Part shown: positions 29,656-36,933 of the stretch, one piece after another
Position numbering within the stretch: position 1 is the first letter of the stretch
How the letters are laid out: the number at the start of each line of letters is the position of its first letter
DNA from: an uncultured Alphaproteobacteria bacterium
GTDB lineage: Bacteria > Pseudomonadota > Alphaproteobacteria > RF32 > CAG-239
DNA: 44,422 nucleotides
Direction of reading: 5' to 3'
Assembly: GCA_904501925.1 (NCBI GenBank)
Contig: CAJGCO010000014.1
Location: 1 to 44,422, forward strand
Notes under the pieces: model-generated
The model's database searches: none
Told to the model about the DNA's origin: nothing
Seen by the model: only the letters and a program-made list of their open reading frames with translations
Made by a program: the position numbers and the translations under genes

Positions 29656-30095
29656 TCATTTTTCTTAATAGTCATTGATTTTTCTCGGTTGAGATAATAC
29701 TCAATGCGTTCAATAATCCAATTTCCACAATTTACAATATCTCCACAAGAAAAATCTTTTGTAGTATCGTATTTATCTTTCATTGGGATATTGTTAATCG
29801 TAGGTGTATTAAGGAAAAATCCCTCAAACTCTACGACACATAAGTTATCGCTATTTCTATGCTCATACACCCAAAAATGTGCAAGTTGCTTTACTCCATA
29901 GATAATTGTAAATACATATCCCTGCTCTCGGCAGTTCTCACATCTACCTACTTTCAACTTTCCCTCACTCCTACGATTTTCTTTATCCCAAGTAAGGTCT
30001 TCTACTTTCGCAATACCCATACAACGAAGATACGCCAACACACATTGTGCTTGCCAATTTGCTCCGTCATACATATAAGATTCAATCTCAATCAT
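29643..30095 (-). CDS. hypothetical protein with CxxC, 150 aa
   Basis: YMYDGANWQAQCVLAYLRCM, a CENCREQGYVF ribbon half, VYEHRNSDNLCVVEFEGFFL, and a terminal helix. A family I recognise from gut phages, without function. The start at 30095 is 4 nt after the previous stop. A longer frame from 30125 overlaps that gene. Confidence 0.8.
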   Translation of the reverse strand: MIEIESYMYDGANWQAQCVLAYLRCMGIAKVEDLTWDKENRRSEGKLKVGRCENCREQGYVFTIIYGVKQLAHFWVYEHRNSDNLCVVEFEGFFLNTPTINNIPMKDKYDTTKDFSCGDIVNCGNWIIERIEYYLNREKSMTIKKNEGEE

Positions 30096-30099
30096 AATC

Positions 30100-30294
30100 T
30101 TAATATCTTTTTCTTTGTTCAACAATTCTTAAAGTCCATTGAGGATATTTCTTCTGCATTTCAGCACACTTGCGTTTAGCGTTACCTTTTCTCTTATATA
30201 GACTCGGTTGGAGTCCATATCCACTCATAGCACAACAATAAAATACTCCGTTGCTATGCAGAATTGAGTTATTATCATTTACAATGTAAAACAT
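30100..30294 (-). CDS. small basic protein, 64 aa
   Basis: MFYIVNDNNSILHSNGVFYC, then LYKRKGNAKRKCAEMQKKYP and a basic end. Strongly positive, unlike its neighbours. Second gene of the 30680 operon. Confidence 0.79.
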   Translation of the reverse strand: MFYIVNDNNSILHSNGVFYCCAMSGYGLQPSLYKRKGNAKRKCAEMQKKYPQWTLRIVEQRKRY

Positions 30295-30296
30295 AA

Positions 30297-30626
30297 TTAT
30301 AAACTATCAAAAACATTCATAATTCTAATTAACTCATTGATACTTAAATCATCAAAGTCAATCCAATTTCCACCCTCAAACTCAAAGATGATATATCCCT
30401 CACAAGGGTCTTGCCAAATGGAAACAATACGGAGCATATCATTTGTTGAAAGACCAAAGGTTTCATCACTTTCAAATATGATAGACACTTTCATTTGATT
30501 TGTTTCCGATGTGTGCATCAAATGACGAGAGAAATAAAATCTAATCATTTGTCTAACATCATCTTCATTCATTGTCTTTGCTAACACGTTAATTTCATTA
30601 GCAGATTTGTTCATTAAATGCTCCAT
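30297..30626 (-). CDS. hypothetical protein, 109 aa
   Basis: Helical N-terminus (INVLAKTMNEDDVRQMIRFY), then SNDMLRIVS-like turns and acidic beta strands. The leader carries a GTACGC palindrome between the promoter and the start codon. First gene of the 30680 operon. Confidence 0.82.
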   Translation of the reverse strand: MEHLMNKSANEINVLAKTMNEDDVRQMIRFYFSRHLMHTSETNQMKVSIIFESDETFGLSTNDMLRIVSIWQDPCEGYIIFEFEGGNWIDFDDLSINELIRIMNVFDSL

Positions 30627-30646
30627 AGTCTTATTGTTTAATTAGT

Positions 30647-30662
30647 GTACGCAATTGCGTAT
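30647..30662. repeat. palindrome GTACGCANNTGCGTAC, copy 9 (centre AT)
   Basis: The only copy that lies between a promoter and the first start codon of an mRNA, about 18 nt after the -7 box and 20 nt before the ATG. Confidence 0.77.
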
Positions 30663-30679
30663 ATTGTTTTTAACTGATG

Positions 30680-30711
30680 CAAAGATAATACAAGTTTTTG
30701 AATTATGCAAA
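30680..30711 (-). promoter_or_regulatory. Bacteroides-type promoter
   Basis: -7 TATCTTTG (30680-30687), -33 TTTG (30708-30711), 20-nt spacer. Drives 30626, 30294 and 30095. Confidence 0.83.
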
Positions 30712-30713
30712 TT

Positions 30714-30745
30714 TTTGGGGCATTATTTTTACATAACACCCCAAA
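30714..30745 (-). other. hairpin between transcripts, no U run
   Basis: TTTGGGG and CCCCAAA pair with an inner GTTAT/ATAAT continuation. The bases after it are AAAAATTTG, so termination would be poor. It ends next to the -33 box of the 30680 promoter. Confidence 0.5.
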
Positions 30746-30754
30746 TTTTTTATT

Positions 30755-31453
30755 TTACTCTACAAATTGTATCTTCAAGAGTTTAGGAGTATTATCCAAC
30801 ACTTTCATCTTGATAGTGATTGGGTCATTCTCAAAATCCACCACGCTCATATTATTGAGCAATACTTTTGTAGCACTCATTTTATCAAGGAAAATACCCC
30901 TTTCCTTATAATAATTATGATAACTATCATTACCGATGTTTACGAAGAAACCATCTTCGGTAACTACAAATCTATTAAAGTATGCTCCATTTGATTTCGT
31001 AACTACACCCTGTTGGATAGTCCAAAACTCATCATTGAAAAAGTATGTGTCATTGTGAACATTTCTCACATTAAAACGACAATTCCAACTTTGCCAACAC
31101 AAACTTACACAATTAGCACCACCACTCATCACATACTCATCAACTGACTTGTACACTGCAATATAGGGCGTAATAAAATCCACAAGCCACTGCAATGGCT
31201 GATTTGGCATCTGCACCAAGAAGATTAAAGATGGTTTATCATTGTGTGTGGTATTGTCATCTATTGTATAAGCCAAGATGCGAAATGCAATCAATTTCTC
31301 TCCATCGTGCTTATAGTATGTTCTATTAAACTCCAAATCAAATGGAAATTTGTAGTTTTTTGTTAGCCAATTATGCTTATAATGGCAACGAGGTACACCC
31401 AACTCATCAAAAGGTTTGTGGTCTTGCGAATAAGTTACTTTCAAATATCCCAT
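30755..31453 (-). CDS. hypothetical protein, 232 aa
   Basis: YLKVTYSQDHKPFDELGVPR, a central WLVDFITPYIAVYKSVDEYV segment and beta-rich end (ITIKMKVLDNTPKLLKIQF). One of the largest island proteins. No motif I recognise. Single-gene unit. Confidence 0.84.
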   Translation of the reverse strand: MGYLKVTYSQDHKPFDELGVPRCHYKHNWLTKNYKFPFDLEFNRTYYKHDGEKLIAFRILAYTIDDNTTHNDKPSLIFLVQMPNQPLQWLVDFITPYIAVYKSVDEYVMSGGANCVSLCWQSWNCRFNVRNVHNDTYFFNDEFWTIQQGVVTKSNGAYFNRFVVTEDGFFVNIGNDSYHNYYKERGIFLDKMSATKVLLNNMSVVDFENDPITIKMKVLDNTPKLLKIQFVE

Positions 31454-31489
31454 AGTCTTAATGTTTTTAATTGTTTAACTTAACGAGTA

Positions 31490-31521
31490 CAAAGGTAAGA
31501 ATAATTTTTCAAATATCCAAA
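31490..31521 (-). promoter_or_regulatory. Bacteroides-type promoter
   Basis: -7 TACCTTTG (31490-31497), -33 TTTG (31518-31521), 20-nt spacer. Drives the 232-aa gene. Confidence 0.83.
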
Positions 31522-31522
31522 T

Positions 31523-31813
31523 TTATTTGAGATTATTTTTCTCTAAATTTTCTATTTCTCTTTCTATTTCTTCTGCTTTGTCCATATCATCATAGAATGT
31601 GTCATTCAGCACCTCTTTGAAACGAATAAACATAACCTCAATGAACATCATTGCAAATAAGCAACCGAGCGTAAATAATATCGGCTTTTCAATCTTGATA
31701 TTTGTACTATCAATTATCATTCTTAAAGCAACGCTCAAAGCAATAGAGTTCCAAAATGAACGAAGAAAAATCTCAAACGCTCTTAATAGTCTTAATTTTG
31801 TGGTCTTTTTCAT
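31523..31813 (-). CDS. membrane protein with acidic tail, 96 aa
   Basis: Two hydrophobic segments (RSFWNSIALSVALRMIIDST and PILFTLGCLFAMMFIEVMF) lie between a basic N-terminus and a coiled acidic end (MDKAEEIEREIENLEKNNLK). The start at 31813 is 2 nt after the previous TAG. Upstream in-frame starts overlap that gene. Confidence 0.78.
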   Translation of the reverse strand: MKKTTKLRLLRAFEIFLRSFWNSIALSVALRMIIDSTNIKIEKPILFTLGCLFAMMFIEVMFIRFKEVLNDTFYDDMDKAEEIEREIENLEKNNLK

Positions 31814-31815
31814 AA

Positions 31816-31992
31816 CTAAATCTCTACGCATTTAACACCAAATGTTACTACCCAATCAAAGAATGAGGTAAGATTATCCTCTAAAACTGATACAAAAATA
31901 CCCTCATTGTCTTCGTTAAAATACTCTACATAGTCTGGCAATCTATCTACATTAAAACTACCAAAAAATAACTTAAAATTTGAAAATGTCAT
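31816..31992 (-). CDS. acidic micro-protein, 58 aa
   Basis: MTFSNFKLFFGSFNVDRLPD, then an acidic middle and WVVTFGVKCVEI, ending at TAG. First gene of the 32030 operon. Confidence 0.75.
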   Translation of the reverse strand: MTFSNFKLFFGSFNVDRLPDYVEYFNEDNEGIFVSVLEDNLTSFFDWVVTFGVKCVEI

Positions 31993-32029
31993 AACTATTA
32001 TTATTTTAATTTGTTTAACTTAACTGATA

Positions 32030-32061
32030 CAAAGATAAGCATAATTTTTCAAACTACCAAA
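32030..32061 (-). promoter_or_regulatory. Bacteroides-type promoter
   Basis: -7 TATCTTTG (32030-32037), -33 TTTG (32058-32061), 20-nt spacer. Drives 31992 and 31813. Confidence 0.84.
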
Positions 32062-32079
32062 TTTTAGACCAATTATTTT

Positions 32080-32113
32080 CAAAAAAAAAATACCCACCCT
32101 ATGAGTTAAGGGT
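32080..32113 (-). terminator. intrinsic terminator of the 32678 transcript
   Basis: CACCCT and AGGGTG pair around an 8-nt loop, followed on the minus strand by GGTA and a T10 run. Confidence 0.84.
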
Positions 32114-32425
32114 GAGTAACTAAATATGAAAATGAATAATTTAACAAATATATATCTTTTAATAGGTCATATCTCTAATGCGTGGCATATCTGCATCGGT
32201 TTTAATTATTAAACAATGTCAATTAAATAAATGAATTATATATAGTTCGGGTTTCCCCTACGGCTTTCCTCTAATGCTTGTCATAAGCAAATTTCAAAAG
32301 TTAATATCTAAAAATTACAAACACAAAACTTAAATCATTTATATTTTAGTTAGGGGGAGGTCGTGTATTCATATTATAAAAGTATTAAATGTTAAACCTA
32401 TTTTTGACACTCTTAATGTTGTTCT
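32114..32425 (-). ncRNA. untranslated structured RNA or long 3' region
   Basis: About 310 nt without an ORF between the 32653 gene and the terminator at 32080. On the minus strand GCATTAGAG occurs twice, once within ACAAGCATTAGAGGAAAGCC and once within CACGCATTAGAGATATGACC. A GGGGAAACCC hairpin lies beside the first. GAGGAAAGCCG recalls the conserved GAGGAAAGTCC of RNase P RNA, but I see no other RNase P element. Not identified. Confidence 0.45.
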
Positions 32426-32653
32426 TTAATCAATGTCGTAAGTACAATTCTTGAAAAACTCAATATCGTTCTCGCTAACAAGGTCATCTACGATTGCATA
32501 CCTCAAATCAGTTGCATCGTTAAAACAGCCATTTTGATATGCTTTGTGTAGTACATCAAGTTCGTCAAGTTCGTCTTTGCTGACTACCATAAATGAGTAA
32601 CCATAATGACCTGACACATCAATCTTGTAATAGTGTTTTCCGTTGTATTCCAT
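32426..32653 (-). CDS. hypothetical protein, 75 aa
   Basis: MEYNGKHYYKIDVSGHYGYS, then a helix EELDELDVLHKAYQNGCFND-like region and an acidic end. First gene of the 32678 transcript, followed by the untranslated stretch. Confidence 0.8.
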   Translation of the reverse strand: MEYNGKHYYKIDVSGHYGYSFMVVSKDELDELDVLHKAYQNGCFNDATDLRYAIVDDLVSENDIEFFKNCTYDID

Positions 32654-32677
32654 ATCTTTTATTCTTTAATTGTGATA

Positions 32678-32709
32678 CAAAGATAAGCAAAATTTTTGAA
32701 TTATGCAAA
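32678..32709 (-). promoter_or_regulatory. Bacteroides-type promoter
   Basis: -7 TATCTTTG (32678-32685), -33 TTTG (32706-32709), 20-nt spacer. Drives the 75-aa gene and the untranslated stretch. Confidence 0.83.
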
Positions 32710-32711
32710 TT

Positions 32712-33290
32712 TTATCGCAACTTTTTTCCACAATGAGGGCAAAAATTCCACTCATTATCTTCATTTGTTGGAATAGGTTTTACAACCCACTCCTCTTTAT
32801 ATGGAATAAAGTATTCAATACCTGTTTCAAATGAACGAACTATAATTGCTCTTATATATGAGCATTTATTGGTACTACTATCTACAATATCAATAACCAT
32901 AGGTCTTGAAATAATCTCGCAATCGGTATCCATAAGATAACTCGACACATTCTTATTATCAACCATTCTACAATCATCAGTATTGTATGTAGGTCGGTAA
33001 ATTCTACCTATAAGTCCCGATGATTTAGTCTGCTCTCTTTTGCTTTTATCCAACAACCCCCACTCATAGAACAATACACGATAGTGATTTGGATAAAACG
33101 CATTATTAGGTACTACAACATCTACGAAAAGATAAGTTTTACCCTTAACACATTCCGTATATGGATTATGTATGATAATACAAGTTTGTCCATATAATCT
33201 TGGGTACTGACAATTACCCGACAAATCCTTTACATATGAGCAATCTTTAACTACATATCTACGACCAATAAGTGAAAGTGATTTTTCCAT
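32712..33290 (-). CDS. hypothetical protein with C-terminal CPHCGKK, 192 aa
   Basis: MEKSLSLIGRRYVVKDCSYV and repeated GRRY/GRIYR motifs suggest tandem SH3-like barrels. The last residues, FCPHCGKKL, provide a Cys pair for a metal. The start at 33290 is set by the promoter. A longer frame starts inside the next gene's territory. Single-gene unit. Confidence 0.83.
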   Translation of the reverse strand: MEKSLSLIGRRYVVKDCSYVKDLSGNCQYPRLYGQTCIIIHNPYTECVKGKTYLFVDVVVPNNAFYPNHYRVLFYEWGLLDKSKREQTKSSGLIGRIYRPTYNTDDCRMVDNKNVSSYLMDTDCEIISRPMVIDIVDSSTNKCSYIRAIIVRSFETGIEYFIPYKEEWVVKPIPTNEDNEWNFCPHCGKKLR

Positions 33291-33317
33291 AATTTTATTT
33301 ATTTTAATTTCGTACTG

Positions 33318-33349
33318 CAAAGATAAGTAAAATAATTGATATATGCAAA
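33318..33349 (-). promoter_or_regulatory. Bacteroides-type promoter
   Basis: -7 TATCTTTG (33318-33325), -33 TTTG (33346-33349), 20-nt spacer. Drives the 192-aa gene. Confidence 0.84.
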
Positions 33350-33366
33350 TTTTTTGAAGATTATTT

Positions 33367-33543
33367 TTACCTACGATGTGTTTTTTTATTCTTATTCTTT
33401 GCCCTGCGTTTTGCGATGTCTTTCGGGTTTTTACCATTCTTTACTGAATGACCTTTGTAATTACCCCCAAATGGAGAATAAGGTACATTAACATACTCAT
33501 TATACAACTGAAAAACATCAGACATTCCAAATAGTGTATTCAT
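33367..33543 (-). CDS. small protein with a basic tail, 58 aa
   Basis: MNTLFGMSDVFQLYNEYVNV and PYSPFGGNYKGHSVKNGKNP, then a strongly basic end (AKRRAKNKNKKTHRR). The tail suggests nucleic-acid binding. Third gene of the 33923 operon. Confidence 0.77.
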   Translation of the reverse strand: MNTLFGMSDVFQLYNEYVNVPYSPFGGNYKGHSVKNGKNPKDIAKRRAKNKNKKTHRR

Positions 33544-33547
33544 AGTT

Positions 33548-33772
33548 TTATCTTTTTTTATAATTTGTTTTCATTTTACAACCTCTATTCTTTGGAGTTT
33601 GTACAAATTTGAGTTCGCTATCGGGAATAATTACCACACGAAAACTCTCACAAAACTCTCTACCACAATCAGCACAACGATAAATTGTACCCTCACTATT
33701 AGTGGTTTTATAAACCTTTTCGTGAACAATGTCGCTCCAATCGCAACCACTACATTTTTCAAGTGCTATCAT
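33548..33772 (-). CDS. zinc-ribbon protein, 74 aa
   Basis: C8-SGC11 in EKCSGCDWSDIV and C32-ADC35-GREFC make a Cys4 ribbon. The end is basic. Its ATG overlaps the upstream TGA (ATGA), so translation is coupled. Confidence 0.84.
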   Translation of the reverse strand: MIALEKCSGCDWSDIVHEKVYKTTNSEGTIYRCADCGREFCESFRVVIIPDSELKFVQTPKNRGCKMKTNYKKR

Positions 33773-33897
33773 CGCTTTTGTCTTTTAATAAAATTAGTAT
33801 ATGCTCTTTCGTATTTTGCTAAATCTTGATAAGGAATATAAGCATAACCACTCAAATATAATTTATATCTTTCGTACATTATATATTCTTTATCCAT
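33769..33897 (-). CDS. micro-protein, 42 aa
   Basis: MDKEYIMYERYKLYLSGYAY and DLAKYERAYTNFIKRQKR: Tyr-rich and helical with a basic end. First gene of the 33923 operon, ending in TGA, a stop rarely used here. Confidence 0.72.
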   Translation of the reverse strand: MDKEYIMYERYKLYLSGYAYIPYQDLAKYERAYTNFIKRQKR

Positions 33898-33922
33898 AAC
33901 TCCCTTATTTTTAATTGTGATA

Positions 33923-33954
33923 CAAAGATAAGAATAATTTTTGACATTTCCAAA
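33923..33954 (-). promoter_or_regulatory. Bacteroides-type promoter
   Basis: -7 TATCTTTG (33923-33930), -33 TTTG (33951-33954), 20-nt spacer. Drives 33897, 33772 and 33543. Confidence 0.84.
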
Positions 33955-33965
33955 TAAAATGGAAA

Positions 33966-34229
33966 TTATTTTACTCTTTTATAAGTATGAGTAGAACAAT
34001 AGCAGTCACTACCGTCTTCATCACTTACACACTCGCTATCTAACTCCCAACCAAGTTCTTTCATAAGTACATCGCAATACTTGTGTTCGTGTTTCCAATC
34101 GCCCCACTCTATATTAACATCTACCATATTAAAATCGTTGGGATATACAAATGTTTCAGCAGGTATGCCTTTTTCTTTCAAATACCCCTCAATTTTTAGG
34201 ATTTCATCAAAATACTCTTGCTGTGTCAT
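33966..34229 (-). CDS. acidic hypothetical protein, 87 aa
   Basis: Helix QQEYFDEILKIEGYLKEKGI, strand NMVDVNIEWGDWKHEHKYCD, helix, then SEDEDGSDCYC-like acidic Cys-rich stretch (SDEDGSDCYCSTHTYKRVK). Single-gene unit. Confidence 0.83.
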   Translation of the reverse strand: MTQQEYFDEILKIEGYLKEKGIPAETFVYPNDFNMVDVNIEWGDWKHEHKYCDVLMKELGWELDSECVSDEDGSDCYCSTHTYKRVK

Positions 34230-34254
34230 AATCTTATTGTTTTTAATTGTAATA

Positions 34255-34285
34255 CAAAGGTAAGAAAAATTTTTGAAATATCAAA
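34255..34285 (-). promoter_or_regulatory. Bacteroides-type promoter
   Basis: -7 TACCTTTG (34255-34262), -33 TTTG (34282-34285), spacer 19 nt. Drives the 87-aa gene. Confidence 0.78.
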
Positions 34286-34317
34286 ATAAAATGGGGATTA
34301 TTTTTCAACAATCCCCT
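34286..34317 (-). terminator. terminator-like hairpin abutting the next promoter
   Basis: GGGGATT and AATCCCC form a stem, followed on the minus strand by ATTTTATTTTG. The U run is broken by one A. Confidence 0.65.
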
Positions 34318-34336
34318 AAAAACAATTAAAACTATG

Positions 34337-34606
34337 TTATGGATAAGTATATCCAAGTGCTTTTCGTAGTTTTTGACTACGGGTCAAACCTCGTTTTGGC
34401 TTACCCTCTAATGAATCATAAATCCAGCCAGCAGTTTCAACCATATAATCAATGCTACGCTCAATGTGTGGGTAAATAGCATTATAACCACCCTCACCAT
34501 CAGTTTCCCTCAACTCAATTACAAGTTCTTTGAGAGCCTTAAACTCCTCGCTCTCATAAAGAGCATTAAGAGCATTATTCAATCTGTCGTTATTCTCCTT
34601 TGTCAT
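34337..34606 (-). CDS. hypothetical protein, 89 aa
   Basis: Mostly helical (NDRLNNALNALYESEEFKAL, KELVIELRETDGEGG) with a basic end (KPKRGLTRSQKLRKALGYTYP). Second gene of the 34857 operon. Confidence 0.83.
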   Translation of the reverse strand: MTKENNDRLNNALNALYESEEFKALKELVIELRETDGEGGYNAIYPHIERSIDYMVETAGWIYDSLEGKPKRGLTRSQKLRKALGYTYP

Positions 34607-34610
34607 AATG

Positions 34611-34820
34611 TTAAATATAAATTAAATAACCCAAATCACTAATGTACTCGCTATTAAAAGCATCAATAAACTCTTCAACCGATGAATACTTTACGGCATT
34701 ACAAGTATCGCAAAGTTTTTCCAAAACCTCAACATTGTTTTTATTACCGCTTGCAATCAAATCGTGAAAGTCATCGCTTGCAACAAAATCACTTGTCAAA
34801 TAATAAATTGTCTTTGTCAT
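34611..34820 (-). CDS. acidic hypothetical protein, 69 aa
   Basis: TIYYLTSDFVASDDFHDLIA, then a helix, then YSSVEEFIDAFNSEYISDLG. Alpha/beta. First gene of the 34857 operon. Confidence 0.82.
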   Translation of the reverse strand: MTKTIYYLTSDFVASDDFHDLIASGNKNNVEVLEKLCDTCNAVKYSSVEEFIDAFNSEYISDLGYLIYI

Positions 34821-34856
34821 AATCTATTACTTTTAATTGTTAAACTTATCTGGGTA

Positions 34857-34888
34857 CAAAGGTAAGTAAAAAAATTGATATTTCCAAA
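34857..34888 (-). promoter_or_regulatory. Bacteroides-type promoter
   Basis: -7 TACCTTTG (34857-34864), -33 TTTG (34885-34888), 20-nt spacer. Drives 34820 and 34606. Confidence 0.83.
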
Positions 34889-34903
34889 TTTTATACGGAA
34901 AAA

Positions 34904-35149
34904 TTACATGCGATTTAATAAATTCAATAATGTTAAACTTTCAAAATGAGTAAGACAACTAATATCGTATTCAGTTAAACCCTCTACAATCTGTTTTACT
35001 GCTTTTCGTGTGGATATAATACGATTGTTATTATCCAAATCCCTACACCTATTATAAATGTCAATGTCAAACCAATTCATTTTTGCACGATGAGTAACTT
35101 TAAGTAAAACATTACACTCATTCGTAGTCAGTTCAATTTTCTTTGCCAT
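34904..35149 (-). CDS. hypothetical protein, 81 aa
   Basis: Helical, fairly basic (AKKIELTTNECNVLLKVTHR, then STRKAVKQIVEGLTEYDISC). Could bind nucleic acid, but no helix-turn-helix is clear. Single-gene unit. Confidence 0.81.
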   Translation of the reverse strand: MAKKIELTTNECNVLLKVTHRAKMNWFDIDIYNRCRDLDNNNRIISTRKAVKQIVEGLTEYDISCLTHFESLTLLNLLNRM

Positions 35150-35175
35150 AGTCTTTATTGTTTAATTTTGTACTG

Positions 35176-35220
35176 CAAAGTTAAATAAAAAATTCCATAT
35201 AAGCAAATTTATATGGAATT
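35176..35220 (-). promoter_or_regulatory. fused terminator-promoter
   Basis: -7 TAACTTTG (35176-35183), -33 TTTG (35204-35207). AATTCCATATAA and TTATATGGAATT form a 12-bp stem whose loop holds the -33 box, and a T run follows in the spacer. Confidence 0.83.
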
Positions 35221-35235
35221 ATTTTTAATTTATTT

Positions 35236-35679
35236 TTACCAAGACTTAATATAGTGTTGGAGTTTTTCCTTATACTCTGCAAGGTACTCCTTATAATTTT
35301 GATTGACCCACAGCACCATTTCAAATAGTGCATCTACAAGATGTCCGTTATAACTCTCGTCTTGTGGCATTACATCATCACAACCAACTGAATGAAGATA
35401 GTCCGCAACATTGGTTTTAGGGTTTTTATGTGCAACATAAGCAATGTGTTGAACATCAAATGCACTCTTATATATTTTAAGACAATAGCACCAACCATCA
35501 ACCACGATGCAAGCAGGGAGAATTTGCAACAACTCCTCAACACCAAAGAAATACTCCGTGTGTTTATCTCTCTCTTTAAGATTACACAAACCCAACTCCT
35601 CCAATTTCATCATCTGCTGAATGTTGAGGGTGTTTCGTGTTACTCGTTTCTTGTAAACTTGTGTTTCATCAGTTCTCAT
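35236..35679 (-). CDS. hypothetical protein, 147 aa
   Basis: TRNTLNIQQMMKLEELGLCN, a HTEYFFGVEELLQILP segment, WCYCLKIYKSAFDVQHIAYV, and a helical end (MVLWVNQNYKEYLAEYKEKL). Resembles the layout of small Bacteroidota phage proteins that open with a QMxxLxELG helix. Single-gene unit. Confidence 0.84.
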   Translation of the reverse strand: MRTDETQVYKKRVTRNTLNIQQMMKLEELGLCNLKERDKHTEYFFGVEELLQILPACIVVDGWCYCLKIYKSAFDVQHIAYVAHKNPKTNVADYLHSVGCDDVMPQDESYNGHLVDALFEMVLWVNQNYKEYLAEYKEKLQHYIKSW

Positions 35680-35706
35680 AGTCTTTATTGTTTAAGTTTG
35701 ATAGTG

Positions 35707-35738
35707 CAAAGATAAGTAAAATAATCGAAATATGCAAA
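35707..35738 (-). promoter_or_regulatory. Bacteroides-type promoter
   Basis: -7 TATCTTTG (35707-35714), -33 TTTG (35735-35738), 20-nt spacer. Drives the 147-aa gene. Confidence 0.83.
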
Positions 35739-35841
35739 TTTTATTCAATATATTTTATAAAAAAATGCACCCACATCTCACGACATTAGTGTATCTATTT
35801 TAATAGATAAAAATTATAAGTATGAAAACAAAACTATCTAA

Positions 35842-36318
35842 TTAGTGTACGCAAGTGCGTATATTAGTTCTACCTACTCTTCCAATCTTCCAATCTTCCC
35901 AATTATCTATAATCCAATCGCCATTGTTATCATAGTCGTCAAGTAAGGTTGAAAGGTCTTGCCAATCTGCATTGTAGAGAATATCGTATGCCAACATTTC
36001 AATAAACTCATCGTCAGCAATCATTTCGTCAAAGAAATCCTCCTCTTTGTAGTAATACTCAATATGAGTTCTAATATGAGCCAACAACGCAGGTTTAGTC
36101 CAACGACCATAATTGTTGTGGATAGGCTCTTCCAAGTTACCCTCACTAATGTAAATAATATCATCATAGCCACCACGCTCCCAAGCATCTAAATCTTTGT
36201 AGCAAATACCATTGTCAGTATCACCACCCTCATATTTTGTATAAACTTTCGGAAAACCATTTTCCCAAGAAAAGTATTCCTCAATACGATAACCAATAGT
36301 AACCTCAATCTGTTTCAT
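35842..36318 (-). CDS. acidic hypothetical protein, 158 aa, with a GTACGC palindrome in its last codons
   Basis: KQIEVTIGYRIEEYFSWENG, acidic helices (YYKEEDFFDEMIADDEFIEM) and a Trp/Asp-rich end. Unlike in other genes, the palindrome is read in frame and encodes the last residues (TNIRTCVH), so the stop lies past it. Single-gene unit. Confidence 0.82.
   Translation of the reverse strand: MKQIEVTIGYRIEEYFSWENGFPKVYTKYEGGDTDNGICYKDLDAWERGGYDDIIYISEGNLEEPIHNNYGRWTKPALLAHIRTHIEYYYKEEDFFDEMIADDEFIEMLAYDILYNADWQDLSTLLDDYDNNGDWIIDNWEDWKIGRVGRTNIRTCVH
35847..35862. repeat. palindrome GTACGCANNTGCGTAC, copy 10 (centre AG), inside a reading frame
   Basis: The only copy inside a coding frame. Elsewhere a TAA stands directly before it. 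Here ACTAAT puts that TAA out of frame. Confidence 0.76.
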
Positions 36319-36347
36319 AACCTTATCGTTTTATTGTTTTCGTACTG

Positions 36348-36379
36348 CAAAAATAATACAAATTTTTGAATTATCCAAA
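36348..36379 (-). promoter_or_regulatory. Bacteroides-type promoter
   Basis: -7 TATTTTTG (36348-36355), -33 TTTG (36376-36379), 20-nt spacer. Drives the 158-aa gene. Confidence 0.8.
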
Positions 36380-36387
36380 TATATGGA

Positions 36388-36669
36388 TTAAAAATTGACG
36401 TATTTTACATTATTTTTTTCAAATACATAGTATTTCTTAATATGTAAAGATAAACTACCTGCGTTAATGTCGCCTATCTCATTAAAATACTTTTTCTCTA
36501 AAAGGTGGAAAATTCTCTTAACTGACTTTGAAGAATATCTCTTTGCCTTTTCTTCAAACTCGGCTAATGTAATACCTTTGGTAACTCTAATTGGAATAAA
36601 ACCCTTACCTAAATAATATGTACTGCCGTGTCTGCTCTTAAACCAAATAACCATATCAGTTGTTACCAT
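36388..36669 (-). CDS. hypothetical basic protein, 93 aa
   Basis: MVIWFKSRHGSTYYLGKGFI, a basic helix (FEEKAKRYSSKSVKRIFHLL) and a basic beta end (HIKKYYVFEKNNVKYVNF). One of the few basic island proteins. Single-gene unit. Confidence 0.82.
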   Translation of the reverse strand: MVTTDMVIWFKSRHGSTYYLGKGFIPIRVTKGITLAEFEEKAKRYSSKSVKRIFHLLEKKYFNEIGDINAGSLSLHIKKYYVFEKNNVKYVNF

Positions 36670-36704
36670 AGACTTATTGTTTTATTTGTTTTACTTAACT
36701 GATA

Positions 36705-36736
36705 CAAAGATAAGAAAAATAAATGACATTTCCAAA
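36705..36736 (-). promoter_or_regulatory. Bacteroides-type promoter
   Basis: -7 TATCTTTG (36705-36712), -33 TTTG (36733-36736), 20-nt spacer. Drives the 93-aa gene. Confidence 0.84.
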
Positions 36737-36752
36737 TTATTTGAAAGAAAAA

Positions 36753-36926
36753 TTAACATTTCCAATGATTATCTTCCAAATGTTCAAATAACCTATCCAC
36801 AAAGTCATCAACTGAATTGCATTTGTTCTTTGTTTCAACCCTTGTACCTGTCCAATCAGTATGAGTCGCCATATTTTGCTCACACCACTCTTTCAATATC
36901 TCTTTTGTTGTTCTAATTTTATCCAT
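36753..36926 (-). CDS. hypothetical protein, 57 aa
   Basis: MDKIRTTKEILKEWCEQNMA and DDFVDRLFEHLEDNHWKC, two helices. The ATG at 36926 follows the upstream stop by 7 nt. An earlier in-frame ATG overlaps that gene. Confidence 0.77.
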   Translation of the reverse strand: MDKIRTTKEILKEWCEQNMATHTDWTGTRVETKNKCNSVDDFVDRLFEHLEDNHWKC

Positions 36927-36933
36927 ATTGTCT

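Noticed and set aside
32114..32425. RNase P RNA
   Set aside because: Only one short stretch resembles the conserved GAGGAAAG segment. The other conserved RNase P elements are not visible.
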